DNA of 40,903 nucleotides from Hirudo medicinalis (Eukaryota; Annelida; Clitellata; Hirudinida; Hirudinidae). The stretch covers positions 63,723 through 104,625 of the forward strand of contig MPNW01000285.1 of assembly GCA_011800805.1 (NCBI GenBank), given 5' to 3'. Shown here in pieces: positions 1-11,000 of the stretch; the first letter of the stretch is position 1; every line of letters starts with the position of its first letter. The translations under genes and the position numbers were made by a program. The notes under the pieces were generated by a model. That model made no database searches. It was not told where the DNA came from and saw only the letters and a program-made list of their open reading frames with translations.

Positions 1-421
1 TTATCACACACATGTTGAAGATAATTCTCACAAAAATTCAGGACAAAATTTCTAAAAGTGATTCTAGGATTTCAAAAAAGGAAACTTTGGGGTACAATTG
101 TACCCCCCTTAGGCATCCAAGGGTTAAAATGACATTTGGCCATCACATCATGAATAATGAATAATAAAGCTTTTTCAACTTTATCACTCTTTAGGGCATC
201 GATACATTTAGTGAATTTAGTAGCTTGCCAAACAATGTTATTCATGCTGTTGAGATTTTAGTTTTAGTTTTTTTTAAATAAGTTTTCATCACCTAATCAA
301 GATAATCACCACCATCATAATCAGTGTCATTGCAACCACCATAATCATCATCATCATCGTCGTCGTCATCGTCATCATCACAATCATCATTGCAACCATT
401 ACTACATAAATACTTCTCCAG
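1..421 (+). other. Intron at left edge
   Basis: This stretch is intronic to the dynein gene: the exon at 422 opens in phase 0 behind the acceptor CTTCTCCAG. It is AT-rich and contains an (ATC)/(GTC) triplet run at about 340-390 that lies just upstream of the 3' splice site. I see no exon in it, so the preceding dynein exon lies outside the window. Confidence 0.7.
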
Positions 422-2757
422 GTCTACATACCCCTTCTCTCCTTCAACTATGAGCGCAACAACCAGGCCATCCAGCAGCTGATACTCAGAAGACCAAAAA
501 GTCCACAGAGATCATCAAGGGTTGCCCTCAAAAATGGAAATTCATCAGAGCACCCCCAAAAGACCTTGGAGGAGCAAGATCATCACCATGACAGAAAAGC
601 ATCAAAGAGGGAAGCAGAAAGGGAAGAACTGAGTGCAAAGTATCTTCTCAGGGATGAATTTGTCTTGACGATGGAGGCTTTTGCCCAGACACTGAAGAGG
701 ACTGAACTGGAACTAAACCAGGAGGCAGAGTCTGATGGTGTGGACTGCCAAGTGCTGGACGAGTTTGACGGTTAGGATGATTCAGCTTTGATTTGTTGAT
801 TTTTCCTCATTTATTTGACGTTTGTGCAGTAAATTCCATTTTAAAATGAAATTTGAGTCGCTTGGTGATCCAATTTAGACTTGAATTTCATACGACAACC
901 TTTTATGTGTGGTGATGTTTAAAAAGAATAATGAATACACATATACACATTACATCACTCAATTAGTTACCAATTAATATAAACAATTAAATTATTTGAT
1001 TAATTATGACATGTTTCAGAAACAAAATATGACTTGTCAGCATATGTACAACTTGATCATGTCAAGAATGAATTGTTGCGAGCCTTCGCAAAGTGGCACA
1101 GTCACACCAGAGAAACTCTGTCCTCGATCCTTGCCAAAGTTCCTCAGGGAAAAGGACCTATGCCAGAAGTAGAATTTTGGCAGGAGAGGAGTGAAGCCTT
1201 GAGCTCTTTGGTTGAGAGTCTGAAGACTCCAAGAATGACGAAGCTCTTTCATTTTCACTCCTTCCTTGACGCTAGCAACACTGCCGAGTACTTGAAACAG
1301 GACATCATCAAGGTTAGCATGGTGTAGTAGTGGTAGTGGTAGTGAGAGTGGTAGTAGTAGTAGTAGTAGTTTTAGTAATAGTGTTGCATTAATGTCTGCA
1401 TTGCAACTTGTTGAATCAGGCAAAACGGAGTTAAACCACAGTTACTTGACTATGCAATATTATTATTATTAAGGTAATAATAATTACCTCATTATCATGA
1501 AGTTGTGACACATTTTAAGTTGAATGCTGAGGCTAAGGACAATGCCCGTTTCCTTTCCACACTGGTGAGACACTTCAGAAACCTCACCCATGGGGCAAGT
1601 TTTCAGGCTGCCCAAGATTCCCTCGGGCCGACGATGAACGCCCTGAGGATGGTGTGGGTCATTTCAAAAAACTACAACACGGACGAAAGGATGGTGCCAC
1701 TCATGGAAAGAATTGCCTGGGAGTTGAGGGAGAGAGTGTACAGGACTGTTGTCATCAGGGAATTGTTCAAGTAGGATGGGATGTTTTCTACTCATAAATT
1801 TAATCAAAACTAAATAAAATTAAGTGCTAAATAATGGATCAGCAATGAACCATGTGATGGTTTAAAGTAATCTTCTTTTTCTGGACAGTGACAATACAGA
1901 GGTGGTCAAGAAGAAGACCTCAGAGGCAAAGAGACTACTGGACAGGTGGCATACCAGTTACCTGGAGATGAGGCTGAAGATCGAGGTGATGGGCAGGGAT
2001 GCCAGATGGGAGTTTAACCGAAAGAAGCTGTTTGACCACACAGACTATATGGCCATGGTGTGTGGAGATCTTCACGACATGGCTGAGGTTTGTGGAATGA
2101 CTTATTGTCATGAAGTACTAATTATTAGGGGAGATTTTATTATAATAATTTATTATTTTGGTATCAATATAATAAGGTTGGTATCAATATAATTACTGAA
2201 TATAGCCATATTTTTAATTGTGCTATTTACTCGATTAGGAGCACCTGATGATGATGTTGTTGATGATATGCAAATTAACATAATATTATTATTATTATTA
2301 CTTCATTATGTCCTAAGTTATTTGACAACCTTTTGGGATATTTCAATTTATGATTTAATTATATTATATATTTTTAATAATTACAATATTTTTATTTTAA
2401 AATATGAAATTATTATTTTCACCTGAGTTTCATAAAATCATGCTGGCATATTTCAAGGTACTGGAGGATTTCCGTGGCATCTTTGGCCAGGAGTTGAAGC
2501 TGGTTGTCGGAGATGACGAACGAATCAACAAAATCCTGAGGAGGGTTGATGCCCTGGTGGAACCCATTTCAAAAGTTGCTACAACAATGCTGACTTCTGA
2601 TGATGACGATAATTGTGACTAATGAACTTCAGCCTATGTTAATGATTGTGATGATGACGATGGTCAGATAATGATAATCTGCAATTCTTTTATTGTAATT
2701 TATTTGTTAATAGAATATTTGTAGTGCAAATTTGCAAAAGCAGCAAATGCACAGAGT

Positions 2758-2790
<33 letters not shown>

Positions 2791-3194
2791 CGATGACGAC
2801 GACGATGATGATGATAACTGGTGATTCTATTGCTGTAAGTCAATTCATATTTAACCCAAGTATTTCATCCAATTCCCCCTCAGGTAACATTTGACATCTT
2901 CAGTCCCAAGTACAGAGAGAATTGGATCTCCGCCAAGGATCGATTCCAGGCTGAAACCTCCTCCATTGAAGAGGAAGCCATGAACTTCCTCGATGACTCT
3001 TTCAGGAATCTCAGATCTGCAGATGGAGCCTTTGAGATGCTGAAGAGATTTCAGAACATTAAGACAAGGAAGTCCCTCAATGCTCTCCTGTCGAGAAAAT
3101 TCTCTGACGTATTGGTTCAGTTTCAAAAAGAGGTTAGAGTGATGATAATAATAATAATGATAATGGTAATGATAATGATAATAATAATAATAAC

Positions 3195-3226
<32 letters not shown>

Positions 3227-6200
3227 GATTTTAATCATATAGTGTGATTATTATTTATTGTAACATGCACATTATAAACACGTTGTGTATCATTTAACTG
3301 ACTTTCCTGTCTGACAAACCAAGAATTCAAAGTGAAGGGAAACAAATAGTGATCATTATAAATAAGTTGTTTATGATTTTCAATAATTATTATTCTTAGG
3401 TGGAAAGTCTGGAGAAGATCTTCATGACCAACTGTTCCTCACCTCCAATTCCCCCAAACATGCCCCCAGTTGCTGGGGCAATAGCCTGGGAGAGAGAGCT
3501 CTTCCATAAGATGAAGAGGACGATGACCAAGTTCATCAAGTTCGAGGACATGATGCAGACTGACCTCGGAAGAAACGTGAGTCCAAAATGATGCCAAATG
3601 AATGTAATTTGCTCGATTTATTTCTAAATCCATTTAATTGCCAGTTTTTTCTTCATTAATGTGTATCTTTCTCAAAATTTTTTAATCCTAAATATCCTAA
3701 ACCCAAAACTTAAATGAAAACGATGATTGCATTGATGTCATTCGAAAAGCATCCCTTAACAGTCATTGATGATTGGAAGATCATCTAAAAATATTTTATT
3801 ATTTATTCATTAGCTATTTTGTTGATAGTTATTTTATTTGCTGCACTGACAAACCAAAACTAAAAACGTCATCTTCAGTCAAAGGCTCTCTACTTGAACC
3901 TGGCCAAACAGATGAAATCCTATGAGGAAAAACATTTTGAAAAGTGGAAAGAGATGGCAGTTGTGAAGCTGCCTGAGTTGCTGAAGAAGAATTTACTGGT
4001 GGAAATTCCATCTTCCTTGGCACATGTTGCTAAGAAGTCAAAAGTGAAGGAAACTGCTGGTAAAAAAAAAAATTTGACTGGCTTGGAATTTGAATAGTTT
4101 TACTTTTTTTGATACATGAAATTAATTAATTAATTATTATTATTAAATTATAGGCTTATAATTTATGAAATATAATATCGTATAATAATAATAACGTAAA
4201 AAAGTCATTAATATAAACTGACACATTTTATTGACCAAATATTAACTTACTCGTATGATTAACATTTAAATTCCGATCGGTTCCTCATATTCACAGCTTT
4301 ATGCAGACGACCAAAATATGCAGTGAACTTTGACTCTCAGATATTGGTTTTGATTGCTGAGACAAAACATCTTGAGGTAATGAAGTTTCCTGTGCCTGAC
4401 CTGACCCGAAACATTGCCCTCCAGGTGTTATCTGGTTGCAATTACTTTAAATGATGGCCTATGTTAATTTGTAACAAATTAATTAATTAATTAGTAATTA
4501 AGTAATTAGTATTTTAAGTGTAATAAATTTAATAACTATTAATCACAAAGGAGCAGAGGCTGAAGAAATATTCTGATCAGTTAACCATCATGCTTGACAG
4601 TTACCACAATGTACTACATTCCCTTGACAATGCAGAGGTTAAGAGATCAGCCACTAACAAATTTAATAAACCACTTTTTTTAAATATTTGATTAGCATTA
4701 ATTAACGAAAATTATAAAATGGAGCTGGCTAATTACATTCATCAAGCGAACTTCCTTCTCAGGCAGTCCTTCTGGAACCTCTGACAAGCGACTTGGAACG
4801 GGTTTTGAACCCCGGAGTTGCGAGGCTGAACTGGAATGCACTGGGAGTCCTTGATTTTGTTTCCAAGTGCAACAATGTCAGTTCAGTTTTTTTATCAATT
4901 TTGGTATTGAAATGTTCACATCTTCTCTTCAAGTTCTCCTTTACAACTGATTACTTGCATATTAACTGTTAATGAGAAACAATTGTTATTAAGGACTGAT
5001 TAATCTTGTGGAGATTACATTTATATCTTATTTTACAAATTAATGTTAATGTCAAGCTATTGCTACAGGCAATAAAGAACTTTTTATCGACTGTTAGCCA
5101 TGTGAAGAAGAATGCAACAGACATCAACAAACTTCTGAACGAAATTGAGATCTCATCGCTCTTCAAATATCCAATCATGAACATCAGCTATTCAACCAAA
5201 TCACCCAGGAACGAAGTAGAGGATGATGTTGAATATCATCATGATGATGGTGATGATGATGGGGATTATGACAAGAACCAGAAAGATCTTTCCAAAGAAA
5301 AACCAGATGTCAAGTCTTTCATTTCAGGTTCAATCAAAATCGAAGATTCGTCGAATAATGGCGAACAGATTGATAAGAACAAGGATAAAGTGAAAGAAGG
5401 CCATCATGAAGATGGTTTACCCGAATCCCCAAATGATGCATCGGGTGAGGTGAAATCAGAAGACAAAAACGCGAAAACGCCTGGAAGGCAAAAGCTCGTA
5501 GAAGCAAAGTTGATTCCCCAACCTGAAGATCTATTGAGAACTCTGCAGCTGAGGTTGTATGGATGCAAGACATTCTTCCAAAAGATGGAAGATCAGAGAG
5601 CTGTTGATATCCTCAGACTGGTTGAGACCTACAGGAGCATTGGACCTCTTCTTGTCAAACTGGAAAACATGCTTTTCCTCTCTAGCACTGGATCAGCTCC
5701 TGGAATGATGCAATACTACTTGTATTGGGAGAGGAGGATTTTTGAAGCTCTTCTCCATGTGAGTTTCACTTGCTTTGAACTTAGAGTAATTAAGTTTTTT
5801 AGTTTAAAACTTAGTAATTTTAATAAACTCTTAGTAATTGGTAATGCTATTTGTGTTTGTAATGTTCTTGTTATTGGAATTACCATGAAACTCACAAAAT
5901 AACTTCCGAATTTAGAATACCTTTTTTAAATATTAAAAAAAATATTTAAATTCATGTGGTTTCATTAAATTGACCACTTAATATAAATTTAATAAAGCCG
6001 GCAGTGATTAAATCAGTTATTTGATTATTTTTTATTTAACCTCTCTGATTCTGTCGAACTAAAAAAAAACAGATGGTAACAAACAACCTGAGAAAATTCA
6101 AGGCTTCCCTTGTTGGTGATCGATGTCTTTTCCAGGTGGAAGTGATGTTGGTTGGTTACGACGTTATCATGAGTCCAGGAGCGAATGATGTCTACCAGTT

Positions 6201-8006
6201 GATTCTTCAGTCTGCCAGGGATTGCGTCGGGAGGTTTCAACCACTTTACCAAAATCAAATATAATTGATAATAACAGAGCCAATCACTTCCTTAATGCCT
6301 TATGCTTGTTCATTTTCAATCTTAATTATGTGATGTTTATATTTTATATTGATGAATTTACACTCTAAAGAGTCTCTTGCTGAGACGTTTTGTCAATCAT
6401 TGAAATGATTCAATCATTCAATCAGCATTCAATCGATGATTAAAAATGCAGGCATTTATAATCCTCGGCACAAGAACATTCAATTGAATAGATTTAATCA
6501 AATAAGAGTATCACAATCACCACCACCATCATCATCATCATCATCATCGTCATCGTCACCGTGTCGTTTCCTTTCATTGAGGTTGAAGATGTTTGTTCGT
6601 TGGATGCATGGCACATGCACAGAGGCACCTCCACAGAAAGTTCCGGAAAGCCATGACACCCACATCTTCAGCTTCCTTGACGACGTTGTCATGGAAATGG
6701 CCATCTATGACCTCCTGGGTGAAATCCAGGAGGTTGCCAAGCAAACCATCCAAGGGACCCTCGATCGACTGATGGTCTGGAAGAAGTTTGGAAGTTTTTG
6801 GAAATCAGACAAGGTTGCTGTTATCATCAGTAGCAATGGATTACTTATATTCACTTTTAACTTAATAAATTTAACTGCTTATTATATTTTTATTATAGAT
6901 TATTATTTTTTAGTTATTGTTTTTGTAAAAGTTCACATTGTATGTAATACAATGTATTATCATCACCTGCAGATCAACACTGTGGAAAAATGGTTCCTGA
7001 CCAATCCAAGCATAGTCCAGTTTGATGAAAAGTTTCAGTTCTTTGAATGTGCCATGGAGGAATTGTTGGAACTTCCAGCCATCGACAGTCACTTCCATCT
7101 ACTCATCCATTCCAAACCACTCATTCAGTCCATCAAACAGCACATCAAGGGGTGGATGGAGGCCTATGCCAATTCACTCTTTGACTCTTCAACAATGGCA
7201 CTAGACGAACTCATGGACAAATTGAAGGTGATTGGATGTGAAATCATTAACATTTAAATCCAGCAAAGTGTTTTTGTTGAGAATTTTAATTAATTGGACA
7301 TTATTTGTCAGAAAGCGAATTTAGTCTATTGAAATATTATCACATTTGCCAAAAAATAAGCTCTAAAAATAATGTTTCATAACAACAAAATAATGTAATT
7401 TCTTCATTTGATTTAATTTGTGTTTTATTAAGTTTCCTTATGCATTCCCATAAACAAATAAAAATCAACTATATAAATGAAACAAAATTATTAATCATTT
7501 GAATTTTTTTTCCAGTCAAAGATTAAAGACCTTGACAGAGAACCAGAACATCTTGATGATCTCAAGTTCATTCTAACAACAATCTCTGATATCAAGGTCA
7601 TGTCATTGGACACAGAGGTTGAAATTATGAGGGTTCAAGAGAGATTCAGAACTCTCAACATCTACAAACTCAAAGTAGCACTCCCGTTATTCTAAGGAAC
7701 AAACGGAGGCAACACCTCAATTAGTTAAAATAGCTTAGTTGATAAGGAATCTGCCTTAGCAACATGCAGTGATAGTTGTGTCTATGAAGGAACAAATTGA
7801 TAAGTTTTAAGATTAGTAAATAGCATTAATTTATTTACAAATCTATTTTTGAGCAATTTCCAACTAGAAATGCTCGTTTATCCGCCCAGTATGACGCCGA
7901 AAAGATGGAGGAAGCTGACCAGTTGAACAAAGTTTGGGTGGAATTGTTGGACAAGGGGAGGGCTGTTGATATATCCCTTTATCCCGTTAAGAAGAAGTTC
8001 AGACAG
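422..8006 (+). CDS. DNAH10: DNAH10 tail exons (17 exons, N-terminal dimerisation/cargo region)
   Basis: The N-terminal tail binds intermediate chains and the partner heavy chain. Exons: 422-770, 1020-1312, 1503-1770, 1889-2087, 2458-2574, 2884-3132, 3400-3576, 3879-4059, 4297-4424, 4551-4637, 4763-4876, 5069-5758, 6073-6233, 6582-6813, 6973-7227, 7516-7674, 7890-8006. Recognisable tail motifs include PQGKGP..EFW.ER (exon 2), NLTHG and [11 protein letters not shown] (exon 3), PPVAGAI.WER (exon 7), LNWN.LG (exon 11) and FVRWM.G.C (exon 14). Phases match at every joint except exon 2 to exon 3, where exon 2 ends in phase 0 and exon 3 needs one more base. Exon 12 is unusually long (690 nt) because it carries an acidic insert of about 100 codons. 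The exon 17 start at 7890 was chosen because it keeps phase 0 and gives YDAEK; an AG at 7866-7867 would break the frame. Confidence 0.85.
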
Positions 8007-11000
8007 GTGGGTCAATATTGCTTTAAGTCTAAATAAAATAAAGTGGGAGCGTCGAAAGAGGATAAAAATCCCATTCTAAACAGAAAAAACGTCGTTCGAG
8101 CGAAACTAATAGTTAAATTAAGTAATTGAAAAAAATATGACTTGCGACATGGACGTTTGTATTTTATTTATTTCACATTTAAAAATAACTTTAATAAAAT
8201 CCAGAAGTAAGAAAGTTATTATTTTAATTTTAAAAAGTTTTGTTAAAATGAAAAAAACCCAACTTTATTACATTTATTTACGGTATTGATTTGGAGGTAA
8301 AAAAAACAAACTTTGATCAATTATATAAACAAACGCCACAAATCAGATTCGCTTTCATATTAGTCCAAATTCAGCGCCAACAACATGGAGGAGTATAATT
8401 TCGTGAAATCTCAAAAGGGCAAAGAAAAATTAGTTTTTAAAAGCTACATTTATCGCCATCAGAAATCCCTAAAGAATAACCATTACTTTAGGTGTGAGAA
8501 CAGAAGCTGCAATGGCACTGCTATCCTGCATGGTGTTATGACTTTCAACTCAATTGGTGGGACAGTAGAATTAAGAAATAAACACTGTCATGCTGCATTG
8601 ATTGGGAGAGATTCAGCAAAACAGACTTTAAATGAAATAAAAAATCGAGCCACAGTCAGTATGTCGGCCCCGTCTGCAATTACAGAAGAGGTTACTCAAA
8701 ACATTGAGGTTAATGCTGCAATTCAAATGCCTCAAACAAAAGCTGTAAAGCAGGTAGTTCAAAAAATAAGAAGAAGATATTTAACTATGGAGTCAGATCA
8801 TGTGAGAGAAATAAAGATGCAGGAAAATCAAATAGACTTACTGCTTTCTGATGGTATGAAGAAAGATCTTGCCAAACAGGATGAACAAAACAGCGATGAG
8901 GACACAGTTTCAATTCAGATTCAGTCTGGAAGCAATAAATGTGGCATGGAGGAGTATCAATTTGTTAAATCACAAAAGGGCAAAGAAAAATTGGTTTTTA
9001 AAAGCTATATTTATCGCCACCAGAAATCCTTAAAGGATAACCATTACTTTAGGTGCGAGAATAGCAGATGCAATGGTACTGCTATTCTGCATGGTGCGCC
9101 AACTTTCAACTCTCTCTGTGGCACCGTAGAATTGAAAAATAATCACTGTCATGGTGCTGTAATTGGAAGAGATGCAGCAATACAAACATTAAATGAAATA
9201 AAAAATCAAGCCATAGCCAGCATGTCTGCTCCATCAGCGATTGTCAAAGAAGCGACTCAAGCAATTGATGTTGGTGCTGCAGCTGAAATGCCATCAACAT
9301 CAGCAATGAAGCAGTTGGTCCGAAGAATCAGAAAAAAAGGTTTTTCTTTGGAACCAGATTTTTCAAGAGACACAAAGATGCTAGAGAATCAAATAGGTAT
9401 ATCACTGTTTGGTGAATGCAAATGGCAACAACTCGCAGGGCAAGGTGAACAAAACAGTTATGATGAAATGGATGATGCAATTTCAGATCCTCCTTATCAG
9501 CCCAAAAGCAGCAGCAAAGAAATGGAAAAGTATCAATTTGTGAAGTCTCAAAAGGGCAAAGAGCAATTGTTTTTTAAAGGATACATTTATCGCCATCACA
9601 AATCTCTAAAGAATAACCATTACTTTAGGTGCGAGAACAGCGGATGCAATGGCACCGCTATTCTGCATGACACCCCAGCTTTCAACTCTCTCTGTGGCAC
9701 TGTAGAATTAAGAAACAATCACTGTCATCCTCTTGTGATTGAAAGAGATGCAGTAATGCAGGCTTTAAATGAAATAAAGAATCAAGTTGTAGACAGTACA
9801 TCTTCCACAGCAATTGTCAAAAAAGCAGCTCAAGCAATTGATGTTAATGCTATGATTGAAATGACATCTACATTGGCTGTGAAGCAGATTGTCCAAAGAA
9901 TCAGAAAAAGAGATTCTCCTGAGAAGCCAGATCATGCAAGGGTCAGAAAGATACCAAAAAAACAGAGGGATTCATTGCTTTTTGATGGCTATAAACAGAA
10001 ACACTTTGTGAAACAAGACGAACAAGTTGGCAATGATGAAACTCAAGACACAATATCGGTTTCATTTCAATCTCGGTCTAGAAGCAGCAGCTGCAACATG
10101 GATAAGTATTGGTTTGTGAAGTCTCAAAAGGGCAAAGACAAATTGGTTTTTAAGAGCTACATTTATCGGCATCACAAATCCCTAAATAATAACCATTACT
10201 TTAGATGTGAGGACACGAGCTGCAATGGCACTGCTATCTTGCATGGTGTACCGGCTTTCAACTCGCTTGGTGGCACAGTAGAATTAGGAAATAATCACTG
10301 TCATGATGCCTTGATTGGAAGAGATACAGCAATACAGGCTTTAAATGAAATAAAAAATCAAGCCTTAGCCAGTAAGTCTTCCCCATCAGTAATTATAGAA
10401 GAGGTTACCCAAAGATTTGATGTCAGCACTGCAATTGAAATGCCATCCACATCATGTGTGAAGCGGATGGTCCGAAGAATCAGAAAGAAAGACTTTTCTG
10501 GGAGGCCAAATCATGCAAGGATATGAAATCATAAAGATATGAAAATAATAAATCTATTTCCTGCATGCAGAAACATCTTGCTAAATATGATAAACTAAAT
10601 GGTGAAACCCATTGCAGAATTTTTATTTTTGGAACCAAAGAAGGTTAAAGGAGACTGGAAATTCTATGATGTGATTTCTTGAATATAAAATCTATAAAAG
10701 TTGTTCCTACCTTTTCAAGGTTTTACACTATCGACTGTTTACTACACATTCCTTAGTTCAACTTTTTCATACTTTGTGTTTTGATGACTTAAACTGATTG
10801 GAAAGGCATAAATGCAAGTATTAGAGTAATTAGAAATTAGACTGCCTAATTTAGGTCATGCTATGAATCACAATATTTTAAAAGATGAACTTATCCATAT
10901 TTACCAAAGTGGTGAAGAGAAGTTCCTTTTTTCTCAAAAAAAACTTTCAGCATTAGTGTTTTTTCTTCTGGATAATATTGAAGATGCATTCATTACTATT

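Noticed and set aside
1037..1423. Antisense ORF with a Leu-rich stretch opposite a dynein exon
   Set aside because: Shadow of a conserved + strand exon plus a (GTA)n repeat.
4374..4382. GAG/GTAATG as a splice donor
   Set aside because: The reading continues as [16 protein letters not shown], a clear family match, and the next exon joins in phase at 4424.
7864..7870. CTAG before AAATGCTCG as acceptor of the 17th dynein exon
   Set aside because: It would leave one extra base; the AG at 7888-7889 keeps phase 0 and gives the expected YDAEK.
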